Part shown: positions 36,480 through 49,206 of the stretch, piece by piece
Position numbering within the stretch: position 1 is the first letter of the stretch
Layout: each line of letters starts with the position of its first letter
Source of the DNA: Sternotherus odoratus
Taxonomy: Eukaryota; Chordata; Testudines; Kinosternidae
NCBI GenBank assembly: GCA_032164245.1
Contig: JAVMKO010000001.1
Location: 245,901,644 to 245,965,643, forward strand
DNA: 64,000 nucleotides
Direction of reading: 5' to 3'
The notes under the pieces: generated by a model
Database searches by the model: none
Told to the model about the DNA's origin: nothing
The model's input: the letters and a program-made list of their open reading frames with translations, nothing else
Position numbers and translations under genes: made by a program

Positions 36480-38491
36480 CAAAATAATCCTGTCAATGTT
36501 ACTGGAGACCACTAAATCCATATAAATCCAAGTTTAAATGTAGGTTCAAATTTCAGGTTAGGGAAAATCTGAATTTTCATAATTGTGAAAGCAAATAATT
36601 TCTATAGCCTTGAAGAAAATCCTAATCAAAGAACTCTAGACCTCCAGTACCCAGAGAAAGACACAAAGACCCCCATTTAATCATGATAAAAACTGCTTGG
36701 TGTCTATTATCCTCTCAGTTACACCTGTTCAAACGCCATGAAGTCAGATAGGTTGCACAGATATAACTGAGGGCAAAAATTATCCCATTATTGGATTTTG
36801 GCTCTGCCTTTTTCATCTAGCAGTTCCTAGATTTACATTTTCTAAATAATGGCCTCATGAGCACACTATCAGTTGTGTTCATAAGTGGAAGAGTTTGAGA
36901 ACAGGTTGGTTTGCATATTTAAATCCAGCAACAATACCTTCTATCACAATCTAAGCTGTGCTAGAACTGAATGCACAAGTGTCTATGTGCAGTGAAGTGG
37001 AAAACAGGTTGATTAGGTGTGGCCCTGGGAGTCCCTTGATACCAACTGTTAGATGTTGTTAAAGTGGAAGTTTTATTTACTATTTTACATTTCAAATGTT
37101 TTAACTTTTTTTCCCTGTTCTAAAAGTGCTGGCAGGACACTTGGTTCTGATATACTATAACTACCCCATCCATACAGGCCTTCTGAACATGAGAAGCCAG
37201 TTATAAAGGGTGTCTTGCTCAGGACACACACAGAACTGTGCTACCACTTTCTTCAGCAGGACTGAGCTTTGCTGCTGCTAAGTGGTGTGTCAGTTTCCTG
37301 ACACAGCAGCTTGTTTAGCTTGCCAGCAAACTCTTCAGGACTGTCAGTCCAAACCTCGCCTTGCAGGTAACAGTCAATGAGCCCAAATTTCCATCCCCTC
37401 ATCATTTTGTCCACCACTTAGGCTTAGTTTCTGATACACCAATTTTGGTTTGCTGATTTCCAGACCCCCAGACACTTAATATAGGTCCCAATTCATCAAA
37501 ACACTGCACGGGCCAGTTCCTTTGACTGGACACTCACAGAAGTTAATATATTTTCTGCCCCCAAAAGACATAATATACACACTAGTCTTTCAGATTAGTT
37601 GAGGACTCACCCTCCACTGTTAATACACAATGGAATAGTCTTATAATAAAACAAGATTGAGTTTATTAATAATACAAAATAACCCTGTCAATATTACTGG
37701 AGACAATTAAATCCAGACAAATCCAAGTTTAAATATAGGTTCAAATTTCAGGTTAGGAAATTTAGGTGATGTTAAGCAAGAATCAATGAGACAGGTGTGG
37801 TTATAGATGAAACAAAACACACTTCCTAATTATTACAATTCAATTTTAACAAGTTTCAATCTTTTTCTAAGCAAGTTTCTCACTTACATCAAGTTTCTAG
37901 TGTTCTTGCCTTTCAAGCCAAGAGGAACCAGGTTTCATAGCATCAAAGGGTGCTGTCCCCTAAGTGAGGGATAACTCAAATGTCTTTTTTGCTCCCCTTA
38001 TATTACTCATAGTCCATTGTCTCTGTGTGAAAAGCCAAGAAGGCTTCTTGGGGTGCAGATTTTGTCCCCCAGCATGATTGTTGAACAGTCTTCTACCCTG
38101 TTTGTTTTGCTTGATGGATTTTTTTTACCTTTGATGTAAACATACTTTCATTGTTCTCTGCCTGTAACCAAACTAGTTAGACAAGTGAATGCACATTCCT
38201 TTGTCTAGTGCAGGCTGGTTATATATTCTGCTGCCCAAACACATTTTAAGAACATATTTCCAGCACCTATCTATCACTCATTATGCACTTTTAGGGATCA
38301 TTGTGTCAACAGTTTATATATGATACCTTACATAACATCTTTGGGATATATATTAGGACAACATTTTGTTGAGACAATGAGTGTGTCAGGCCTGAGTGAG
38401 GGAGAGATGGAATAGTCCATCCCCTCATCATTTTGTCCACCACTTAGGCTTAGTTTCTGATACACCAATTTTGGTTTGCTGATTTCCAGAC
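36480..38491. repeat. Region of two interleaved direct-repeat pairs
   Basis: A segment near 36480-36564 recurs at 37675-37759 with a handful of substitutions. It includes AAATCCAAGTTTAAAT and GGTTCAAATTTCAGGTTAGG. A second 75-base segment at 37391-37465 recurs without any difference at 38417-38491. The two pairs interleave (A1, A2, B1, B2), but the sequence between them is not duplicated. No coding frame fits. It may belong to an unnamed retroelement. Confidence 0.8.
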
Positions 38492-39890
38492 ACACACTTC
38501 CTTGTTTACTAAGGGTGATCTTAGCCCAGTCCTTAAGTTATATCAATAGGCATTTTTATTTAGACTTCAGTATTTGTCTTCTTTTTGTTTTTGTTTTCTC
38601 CATCAACATTTGTCATTGTGACATTTTATGAACTGTCACATACTTTTTACAGTTGAGCTAACCACTAGGCCCAATTTGTAGGCCCTATTGTCACAAGAAT
38701 ACTACTCAGCATAAATAAGGGTATTAGCTTGAGAGCTAGGGCCAAGTAAGAACCTTCTTTTCCATGCCTTCACGAGGAACAGATACATTCTGAGTGAAGG
38801 AATACTTAGGTTAGAAAGAACTTGCTATGTCATGGCTATGGCTATGGCAGAGCACTCAAGCATGTGGTTACATTTCTCTGAAGTCAAGAGTTAGGAATAT
38901 GCTTCACTGTTTTGCTGAACCGGGACCTATATTAAGTGTCAAGAATCTGGCTTAAAACTAACAGCTGATTTAAATACCAAATGTATGTTAAAAAAGCAAT
39001 GATTTATTATTTACTTAATATTTGTCATTTTATCACTGTGCAACTCCAAAAGTAATCAACAACAAAAAGCATATAGGTGCATCATAAGCATGACCAATTG
39101 GCACCATTTATATCCTGCATCTGAAAGTAGATATCTAGCATATTAGCCATCCACATTAAAAATGAACACGCAAATAAAATAAAATAAAATCCCCTTTAGT
39201 CTTAAGAAAAGGTTTCATTTTGACAGAGGGGATGTGAATATAAGAATGCAACATTGAACATGGTGATTTTCTACTGCATTTACCTCAGGCAATAGCACAG
39301 TGAAATTTAAGCAAGATAGTAATTATATCAAAGGCGTCAAATAAAAAACCTTCAAAATTCAGATTTACACACGTCCCTCTGAAAAGAAAGAAATCAGTCC
39401 GCTCTCATACCTTATTATATAAGTATCTAATACAAATCCAAAGACAATTCTCTTTTCAGGATGCCATAAGAGTGTAGATGTAACTGGTATATATGTTGGA
39501 AGAAACAAGTTCTGAACTGTTGGTTGGCAAAATAAAAAAAAAAAAAGTGTTGGTATGATGCACTTTGCTACACTTCAAACTCAAAATGAATAACTTTTTA
39601 TATCTGAAAAGATATTATTTCCAAATTGTGTCAATCAATTGGCTTTGGAACAGTGAAGAGATTCCACCCCACCACCACCATCCTGGTGACCTGACTGCAC
39701 ATCAAGTAGTCGGGGCTGTTGTCTGGCTCGTTGGAAAAGGTGTGTGCCCCTTTAAGGGCTAGAGAACCTGGAAGTTCAGACCAAGTCAGCCTGGGGATGC
39801 TAACCCATTCTCCTGCCCCAGCCCCTCTGGTGAACAGAAGAGAGGGGGAACTATATAGGTCCATGTCTGTGCAGGAAAAGGCCTCTTTAA
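38492..39890. other. Intergenic DNA, no feature recognised
   Basis: No gene or bounded repeat recognised. There is a short (ATAAA)-type run near 39170-39188 and an A-run near 39534-39545. Confidence 0.5.
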
Positions 39891-40605
39891 ATATAAAGAT
39901 TTATAATTTGTAAATTTATAAATTATAAAATCTACCCAAGGACATAATGGCTCAATCCTCTAGTAAGTGAGATTTATTATAATTTAAAGATTATATTTAT
40001 TTAATATATAAACGATTATTAATATAAATAATATAAATTCTTTAAAGATTATTTAAAGATTTATAATTTATAAATTTATAAATTATATGTCCTTGGGTAG
40101 AGCCCTTACAGGCTCTCTCTCTCTATATTTAAATATATAATTTAAAGCCAACATCATGATATTTTGGGGCATAATTGTAATTTATGAATGTTTGAAGTTG
40201 GCAATACTTGGCTGTGTTGACGTTGCATAGAAGAGCATGGAGGATGATGGGGGCGGGGGAGGGATGTGCCATTGTTAAGGTAGATTTCACTCCACTTGTC
40301 ATGCACCTGCAGAAAACCAGATTGTTTGGGCATTATGCAGGAAAAAAATGAATTTCACCCTTAATGAAGCCTGGAGGGTCACCTGTCTACCCAGTGTATA
40401 TGCTTTCTAGCAATATGGGGTCATTGTTAACATAGCAATTTCTTTCTTACTAAGAACATAGTGTTATAGTTCTGTAAATAAATGCTGTTTTCCGCATAGG
40501 GTTTTGTTTATAATGCATTCAGAGACCGTATTTCCCCATGAAAATAATTTGTGGTGATTTTTATATTATATATATATAATAAATTACAATTATGCCCCAA
40601 AATAT
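39891..40605. repeat. Nested AT-rich inverted repeats (MITE-like)
   Basis: An outer pair of exact 27-base inverted arms lies at 40159-40185 and 40579-40605; each arm contains TTTTGGGGCATAATTG or its inverse. To the left, a second inverted pair surrounds CTACCCAAGGACATA (about 39932-39946) and TATGTCCTTGGGTAG (about 40085-40099), with AT-rich palindromic arms on both sides. The spacing suggests one AT-rich MITE family inserted twice or rearranged. Confidence 0.75.
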
Positions 40606-40694
40606 TATATCTATATCTATATCTATATCTATATCTATATCTATATCTATATATATCTATATCTATATATCTATATCTATATCTATATATATAA
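40606..40694. repeat. (ATATCT)n hexanucleotide microsatellite
   Basis: About 89 bases of nearly pure ATATCT repeats with a few TATA interruptions. It starts immediately at the right arm of the inverted repeat ending at 40605. Confidence 0.92.
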
Positions 40695-42736
40695 AATAAT
40701 GTAATCCACTAATTCATTAGGAGCAGTATCTTCTGTCACCAGATTACTATGTAAATCTATGTGCATAAGTCTATAGAAATTAACTTTTCAAAGGACACAC
40801 ACCATATTTTTAGTAGCAATCAAGATGTTCTATTTGTAATACTGTTTCCTGTCATGCTAAATCCAGGTGTGAATTCAGAAGATACACTTGCATTTGGAAA
40901 TTTAGTAATTTATGCTTTGATCCTCCAATAAGCTCCAGGTGGGCACAGGGGTTTGCCTGTGCAGAGCTCATTGCAGGATCATGGCCTTAATACCTAAATT
41001 ATTAAGGTCTAACTATTTTTATTCGCTAGTGTTCAAATGGATTGGTTAAAATATCTATAAATGCTTCATCTAGACAGCAGGGCACAATTTCAGGAACTGA
41101 TTGCCTATTATACTGCTGACAATGAAAGAGGAAAATACCTCAAAGCAGTGGGAGCATGGCCTATGACGTTCTCATTGAGCTCAATGTAAAACTTGTAATT
41201 TCCAGCCCCCAATTTGCAGGATGCTCGAGTTTTCAGTGGCCATTACACTATGCTTCTAAGCTTCTTTCCAAATAAAACTGTAATGAGGGGACTTTGTTAG
41301 AGTGGAAAGCCATGCAAAGGCATCAGTACTGCAGTTTTCGGAGTCCCACTACACTAAAGATTTATTTCATACACGTACAAGAGTATTCTCCTGTTCTTTG
41401 TTTTGATTTTCTTCCCTCCCTCATGGAATTAATCAACCACAAATATCTTTAGCATGATTTACAGTCCCTGGTCTAGGTCCTGAAAAAGCACTCTCCCTCA
41501 TAATAAATACACCCCTTTTAAGGATTCCAGCAACAGTACTTACGAAAGGAAAAACACACACACAAATAATCCAAACAGTCATTATTTTCCATGGCGGAGG
41601 TGTGCACAGAGATTAGACACAATATGCAAACTCCAGCTCATGTTGTGGCTCCTCTGAGTAACTTTCAGCAGCATGTGGTGTTGGAGACCATCTGTCTGGT
41701 TAATGTGAAGGGATAAGGAAGTATGTTAACCAAGGACAGAGGGAATTGGGGAGGGATGCAGGAGACCCGGTGCTAATTGAAGAAAAGTGTCCTAAAATCT
41801 AAATAATGATTCTAAACTCTAAAGGCCTTATCCTACATTCCTTGTGCACTCAGTACTCACATTTATATCAATGGGGCCTTTATGGACGTACGGAACACAG
41901 GATCAGATCATAAGCAAATAAGTTGTCAGAACTAACAGTAAAATCTAACAATGTTTACAAGAAAAATTCCTGATCTGGTCAATTCCCTCCCACCTAATAC
42001 CAAATATACGGCAGGTCCTCCCAGACCAAAGCCACCATTCTGCTCACTCTGACATTCTGGAGGTGCATCTAACTTACTGAACTCCCTCTGGACTTTTTGA
42101 CTCTTTCCAAATGATCTCTCCTGTCACTTAGTCCTACAGTCATTGGACAGTTTGTGTACATTGCTCTTCAAAGGCTTATTTAGTTGCTCGGTTGTGTAGC
42201 TTCTTACGATGTGCTTAGGGATTTGCCTTGTGCATTCTCAAACTATCTGTTGTTTCAATGTCTTTGCATATTGGAACATGTTAATGGTATGTAAACATTA
42301 ATTACGTAATGGTTGTGCAGTGTTTTGAAGCTGTAAAGTGCTTTAAATATGGTAATTATTATTTTTTTTCCAAAATACAAGGCTGCTGATCTTCTTTATT
42401 AAGAGCATTCACCTTTGTGAATTCCCCACGGGGCTCCATCCAGTTTCCATTCCTATTTAATGTGCAGATTCGACACGAAGAGGAGAGTATAAGGCACTAA
42501 AATCTTGGGTGTCATCACTGGAGTCTAGGATCAAGGCATTTTTCAGAACCAGGAACATGGTATGGAATACTATCTCACAGGGAGACAGAAGGAACTTGGA
42601 TATTAATATCTTCAGACCCCACAAAAAGGATCATCTTTTTATACTTGCCTTCCTGTAATGAAACTACCAGAATGATTGTCCATCTTTCCCTCCTTTTTTT
42701 TTTTTTTTTTTTGGTATGCTCACTCTATCATTAGAG
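40695..42736. other. Intergenic DNA, no feature recognised
   Basis: No gene recognised. There are short CA runs near 41553-41563, small fragments of amniote palindromic repeat near 40915-40985, and a poly-T run at about 42698-42712. Confidence 0.5.
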
Positions 42737-42861
42737 CAGTGGTTGGCAACCTGCGGCCCATCTGGGTAATCCATCCACAGGCATGGCTACTCTCCGCTTC
42801 TAGTTTGAGGCCAATGGGAGCTGCAGAATAACCCTGACAGGCCGCGTGAGGCCCACCATTG
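42737..42861. mobile_element. Short hAT-type MITE with target duplication
   Basis: A 125-bp element starting CAGTGGTTGGCAACCTGCGG and ending GAGGCCCACCATTG. It is flanked by CATTAGAG (42729-42736) and CACTAGAG (42862-42869), which match at 7 of 8 bases. It looks like an internally deleted relative of the larger hAT MITEs in the window. Confidence 0.75.
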
Positions 42862-43019
42862 CACTAGAGTGATGGGTTTAGAATATAAATCCTTTGGACT
42901 TAATTTTGCTTTGTGTAATTCAGTTAGTGCCCAGGTAGATGTTGTTTTCTAAATAAAGGTTTAGGTAAAACTGACAAATGATATGAACAAATCCATCTAA
43001 CACGTCATAGTTATCAGAT

Positions 43020-43145
43020 TATAATAATGATAGTAAATAAAACCTAGCTCTTATATAGCATTTTTCATCAGTAGATCTCAAAATGATTTACAAAGGAGGT
43101 CAGCATAAGCACCCCCATTCTACGGAATGATTTTTAATTGTTCTA
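43020..43145 (+). repeat. SINE fragment ('tatatagcatttttcatcag' type)
   Basis: The phrases CTAGCTCTTATATAGCATTT, GTAGATCTCAAAATGATTTA and CAAAGGAGGTCAGCATAAGC in order match a widespread reptile SINE tail known to me by wording, not by name. The segment ends in CCCCATTCTACGG, as MIR-like elements do. Confidence 0.6.
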
Positions 43146-43149
43146 AACC

Positions 43150-45590
43150 TTACTGTACAGTACAGCTACCAATTAAACCTTATGCCATGAATGGACTTGC
43201 TAGCACTCAGACACAGCTTTTTGCATCTTGGAGATCCTTCCCCACATTCATATATTGTTTCCATGTCTGAGAAGGGCATCCTCTCTGAGGATATTTTAGA
43301 AGTTTCTCAGATTTTGTTACATGTCTTGCTTACTGAACTATAAAACAAGTAAAGTTATTAACGTTGAGCTAAAATCACCCAGGTTGATTTGAATTTGTAA
43401 AATACCCTGGGAGATTCTTCTCACCCCTATTTTCTTCAGTGAAATTTGGCTACCCAACAAAGTCTCCACTTAAGATATTAACCACAAAAGCTGGTTGACA
43501 TTTTTGCCTGAAAAAGGTTCCTGTGGTTTCATCAAAATTATTTGTGGGGAAATGTCTGTTTTAATTAATTATTTTGTGTTTTCTGATCAGAAATTTTAAA
43601 ACAAAAAAATTAACTCAAAATCAAACAAAATAAGATAATTAATTTTGTTACTAAATGAAAATCCCTTTAGAAAATAAAACTTTTTGGTAATTATTTTTAA
43701 AAGGGATTTTAAAGATGAAATTTCCTATTGGAAAAAATTATTTTCAGAGTTGTTTCACTGTTAAAAGCAACTACCTTCTCCCTAAATTTTACAATTGCAG
43801 GTAGAAGGTTTAATCATAGCAACTTTTCCCAATTCCTTTTTCTTCAATATGCCCATAATAACCTAACCTGCAATTATACCTTCCCTCCATAGGAGGCTCA
43901 TCTACAAGGTACTTCTGACTTTTCTGACTCCTCAGCTATAGGATTCAGAAATTCATCTTCTTTTTTTCTTCATGTTTCAATGGCCTTTCAAATGCCATAT
44001 CAGAAGCTCAGAAGTAGAAATATTATCTTCCCTTTGCCCTCTACTTGATTAGATAAAAGAGCAGCTAGCAGCCACCTACATGACTGGTTAGTGCACAGAA
44101 GACGAGACTAAGGAGCAGACTACATGTTCATAAAAAAAAGATTTTTAACCAAGAGAGCAGGCAAATACAATGGGTAAATTGCTGTCATGCTAATTTGTTA
44201 AAGCATTTCTACAAAAAATGTTAAGACTATTACAACAGAACTTCTTATAATGAAATAAACTGATGCGGACAGCAGGTTTGAATAGTGACATTTTGCTAGT
44301 TTATAGTGATACTGGATAGTACACAAACATAGGCCCAGACATGACAAAGATAAGTTTATACATGTCAATAGTTCCATGAAGACAGAGAGACTAGCTGTAT
44401 GTGTAAAGTTATTCACATGCTTATGTCTTTGTAGAATCAACACCATATTTAATTTGAAAAGTAGCTCTTTTTCTAGAGTGATTTTGCTACCACTAATGGC
44501 CACTTGCTGTTTGTAGGCTGAAGTAAAGAGGAGGAGAAAGGGAACAAAAGATCAGTACAATATGATCTGTACAGGAGACAGCGGGGAGAGCTACCACCAC
44601 TCATTGAAGCAACTGGTGAGGCCAACATATTCAGCAGCACAATATATTCCCAGGTAGGGGTGAAACTGGTACAGAGAAAGGAAGTGCCTGTATGGGTAAA
44701 TCAAAGAAGATTGTGATTCTGTTGGTATCCAGGAGGACCATCCCAGAGCCTAAGCAGAGGATCACAGGACTGGGAAACGAAATAATTCTGTGGGACAACT
44801 AATAAGATAACAGGGACGGGAGTGAGGACATAGGGTCAAATGAAGGGAACCTGATGGGGACACCAAGCAGAGAATCCTGGCTAGCTCCCACTGCTCCTTG
44901 AATGTTTCAAGAGAGCCAGGGGACGCCGCCCAGAGGAACTCTGATGGAATGTGTGAGAAGATGGAGGATCGGAAATAGGTCTCAAGTCACAGGGGACCTG
45001 ATTGGCCAACCAAAACTTTGATACTATGGAGGAAGAGTTGTCTGGGTGTTTGTGCCTGACAGATGAGAGGAGATTGGCATTGGATAAGGAAAGGGGGCCT
45101 GTAACGGAATGCTAAACTGTATTATACTGTTCAGCCACTAAGCCAGTAGGTGGAAGTGTATATAAAAAACCTTAATTAAACAAACCTTGCATCTGGTCTG
45201 TATAAGCAAGCTCTTTAGCCAGTCCATATCTGTAAAAGGAACATAACATGTCCTTCATGATTGATTTGCGGGAATGGAAGAGATTTTGGTGTGATGCAGT
45301 GAGGCCAGTTTTTGGATTCGTCAGAAGGAATGTCTAAAATTAGGTGCTATGGAGATGGAAGGACCAGTTGTTCCAGGGTGAGTGAAATGGTGGATGATTG
45401 TACTGTTGGGAAGGGATGGTGAACATTGTGTGTCTAGTTTGGTAAGTGTTCATGACAGTTTTGACAGGCCAGTGAGGATTTGTGTATGCAATGTGGATAG
45501 GGCTGTTATTAGATTGAAAGGGTGGGTAGGGAATCCGCATATCCCACTATACCATTTTATTGAAATTTCACTGGGTTTTGCTAATATTGC
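43150..45590. other. Intergenic DNA, no feature recognised
   Basis: No gene or bounded mobile element recognised. Purine-rich sequence at 44520-45070 has no domain-bearing frame. Confidence 0.5.
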
Positions 45591-45594
45591 TTAT

Positions 45595-45874
45595 GGGCTT
45601 GTCTTCACTACCCGCCGGATTGGTGGGTAGCGATTGATCTATTAGCGATCGATTTCTCGTGTCTGGTGAAGACGCGAGAAATCGATCACCCGCAGGGCCC
45701 CTGTTGACTCCGGAACTCCAGCTTGCCAGGAGGTGCAAGCTGGAGTCGACTGAGGAGTGCGCCGCCAACTGCCGCCACCGTGAGGATGGCAGGTAAGTCG
45801 GCTGGAGATACGTAAACTTGTAGCTGAAGTTGTGTATCTGCAGTTGAACCCCCCCCCATAGTGAAGACCAGCCC
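45595..45874. mobile_element. Harbinger-type MITE with 3-bp target duplication
   Basis: A 280-bp element with ends GGGCTTGTCTTCACTAC and, inverted, GGGCTGGTCTTCACTAT, flanked by TAT on both sides (45592-45594, 45875-45877). It runs in the opposite orientation to the copy at 25.3 kb. It holds an 18-bp internal hairpin (45647-45664 with 45670-45687, one mismatch). The left end differs from the coding Harbinger end at 58187-58203 by a single base. Confidence 0.88.
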
Positions 45875-46740
45875 TATGTGTAATAACACAGTAGATGTGT
45901 TGAAAATTAATCTTTACTTCAGTTATATCTAATAGAAAGTCAGTAAAAGATTTTTGAAATCCAATTTTATGTTAGTATTTATGTGTACACTAATACTTTT
46001 TTCCAGTTATTTTTTGATAAATCACAATGAATGGATAACTAATTGAGCTCTTCCACATTAGTCCACATTGGTCTCCACATTTGATTTCTGGTCCTGGTCT
46101 CTCACTCCACAGAACTGCCAGACAAAAGACTTCTCCCATGACAGTTTTGGGAGAATGGGAGAAGAAAACTAGTTTTACTCAAAATTGGTCCCTCCTAGCT
46201 CTGATTGATGAGAAATGGTATTAGGCTCTGAGGAGAACTCCATCCAGTGCTCCTCCACCAGGAGAATGAATGATAGATGCAAAACAGGCTTAGTGAGTGA
46301 AGAAAGCGAACCAGGGAAAATGTGGAGAGTGCCTTCAGCTTTCCATCTTAATGCAAGGAATTCCCTTTCCTTTCACTCATGGGACAAAGATAACAAATCC
46401 ACTCATTTTTATGAGCGCCTAATAACACACAGTTAGTGTTACAGAAATTCATCAAAAAACAGCTGTTTCCCCCCACATTTTATATTTTCTCCTTATTCTG
46501 TTGATCAATAAATAGCTGCTATATGTAGCCAACAGAAGCTTCATGTTGGCTGTGCAGTCATAAGGGATAACAGCCTGTTATGTCTAGTAATGAGAGCACA
46601 AGTCTTGGAGTGAGAACTCTGGGCTCATTTGCTTCTATTTCTGACTTAGTGTGAAACTTTAAGTAACATTTGGTCAACATTTATTAATGGATACCTAAAA
46701 TTAGGCACCTACAAGCCATAATTAGGCACTAGTATATAAC

Positions 46741-46843
46741 TGGCCTGATTTTCAGAGGTGCTTAAAGTCAGGCCACTTATTCTGTTGCCAAGGTATGGAT
46801 TTTGGTGCCAACTTTAAGCACCCAAATTTGAAAATCTTGGCCA
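46741..46843. repeat. Palindromic MITE ('ggcctgattttcagaggtgct')
   Basis: It starts TGGCCTGATTTTCAGAGG, then GTGCTTAAAGT, and ends with the inverse ACTTTAAGCACC followed by GAAAATCTTGGCCA. Short palindromic elements of this wording are common in turtles and crocodilians. MIR-like tail text (CTATCTGTAAAATG) follows at about 46867-46880. Confidence 0.7.
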
Positions 46844-47173
46844 TTACCCTTTACTATGCCTTAGTCTATCTGTAAAATGTTTATGATAATACCAACCATG
46901 CAGAGTTGCCATAAGGTATAATTTATGAATGTTTCTGACCCTCAGCTGACTGGTGCTATAGTAAAGGCATTTATTTAATCATTTCTGCTTCCTGTGGCTT
47001 GGAGAAATAAGAGCACAAAAGATGAGAAGAGGGAGAAATATGGATAATTCAGAAGCCGTTTAACAGATTATTCAAATTGCTGACCGGGTAAATAGCTGAT
47101 TGCCCCAGGTTCAATAAAAGTATAGAAATCTGTAAAAAAATTAAATACAATAATTCCTTTATTCAGAGTAGGT

Positions 47174-47380
47174 CAGGGATCGGCAACCTTGGCACATGTC
47201 CCCCCACCCCTCCCAGTAAGCACTCTCAGGGGGCCCGGCTGGTTTGTTTATCTGCCACGTCCGCAGGTTCGGCCGATCGCAGTTCGCGGCTCCCACTGGC
47301 CGCGTGTTCGCTGCTCCAGTCTAATGGGGACTGCAGGAAGCGGCACGGTGCTGGCCACATGCCAAAGTTGCCGATCCCTG
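47174..47380. mobile_element. hAT-type MITE, internally deleted
   Basis: It begins CAGGGATCGGCAACCTTGGC and ends GCCAAAGTTGCCGATCCCTG, which are good inverse ends. At 207 bp it is about 100 bases shorter than the full copies, mostly from the right half. Confidence 0.82.
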
Positions 47381-49206
47381 ATCTAATCAAAAGCAGACTA
47401 CATTTACTAATAGAAACAAAACTTCAAACTAGGTTACTGAGAATCAGCCAAACAGGAAGTAATTGCAAAATCATGCATGATAAATGGGAACATTTGTATA
47501 TTATGTTTAAAAGTTTTAAACATATAAATATTGTGCAAAGCCATCATGAATATTTTATATGCAGTGAGCTACATAATGCTACTAAACTGAACTATTCAAC
47601 TTAAATTACATGAAAGTGCCCAATACAAGAATAATATTTCTGTTATTTTACATTACTATACAATATTCATAATTAAACGTGCTTCAGTGTCTTTGCTCCA
47701 TTTTATTGTTAGGCTGGTCTTTTATAGCAGCCCTGCCAGTCTAGTTCGTAAACACATTTGTCTCATTTTCACAAGATATCAAATAAAAACAGATTTTAAT
47801 TCTAACTTGCATTGAACCAATGTGAGTCTCTGTTAAAGAGTTCAGCTGGGATTTCCCAGCTCTTTTGCTGTGGCTTGTGGTTAACAATTTCATTCTTTCT
47901 TTTCCCTTTAAATCTTTTCTCTAGAAATGCTTATTGATGATAATATTGCAAAGCAATAATAAGGGCAAAAGCCTTCTTGCCTTATTCATACCTTATTCAT
48001 TTTATTTGTCCCAAAATGGTACTAAGGAGAACTATGGGGCCTGACAAATGACTATTTGTTATCCACCACTCTCCAATATTTAACAATGTAATCCAATTAG
48101 CTCAGGGTGATATGGTAAAAAGTGGTGTTAAGTAATGGTCTGTTTCACGCTTCCCAAGCTCTGCTCCCTTCTTTAAATTATTTTCTTTTACCTTTCTTCT
48201 ACTTGTTTTGTTTCTGCCCTTCATATTTATTGCAACTTTTCTTGGTTTGCACTTCTGACTTAGGGTGACCACACAGCAAGTGTGAAAAATCAGGATAGGG
48301 GGTGAGGGGTAATAGGAGCCTATAGAAGAAAAAGACCCTAAAATCGGGACCGTCCCTATAAAATTGGGACATCTGGTCACTGTATTCTGGCTGCTCATCA
48401 GAAAAAATAAGGACAGAACCCTTTGAGCAGTAACATTATTTACTTCCCCTTTAAGAACTTTCTGCTGGTCATGCCTGCTGTAGTTAAAGTTCCAAAATGT
48501 TTCTATTATTCCGCCCCTCCCCCTTTTAAAACATGTTAGCATTTTCTGAAGTATTCATCTTTTGGACTATAATATCCATATCCAAGGCTCATGATATAAT
48601 CATAGCTGAATATGAAAGATCATAGGTCAAATCTGAGAGATTATCAAACAAAACCAAGCTCTTTATTGCAGATCCAGAGAAAAGCATTTTTCCAATGACA
48701 TTTGGCATGATATTTAAATCAGAAATATATTTTATAAGTTTGTGTCTCAATCTTCATCTAAAAAACACACTCAAATGAACACAGAGACTCACCATAGTAT
48801 AACATCAATCAACCAAACTATATTTCATGTTTCCTTGTGCTTTCATTCTGTCTGACATAACTTTCATCTCCAGCCAGAGATACCCTCACGCTACAACTTT
48901 GATGTAACCAGAAGCTAGTATAAGACCAGTTAATATGTTTGGCTCACTTTCTACAGAACAAACATTTTATTATGATCATCATATTACTTAAGTATTTTAA
49001 ATTCATGGTAAATTGAACACTAGGTCACATAGATGGGAGAAAAATTGTAGACAGATCCTGGTACTTCAATTCTCTAGTTTATATATAGATCATGTTAATG
49101 GATTTTTATTACCAGCCATCTCCAGTTCATCCATTGTAATACTTGTGTTAATCATGAATGCATGAAATAGTAAACATATTAAACCAACATAGCAACATTA
49201 TTTGGT
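47381..49206. other. Intergenic DNA, no feature recognised
   Basis: AT-rich sequence with no recognised gene. A small repeat-like phrase near 48259-48380 (TAGGGTGACCACACAGCAAG ... AAATTGGGACATCTGGTCAC) resembles the ends of a further short DNA element found in turtles. Confidence 0.5.
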
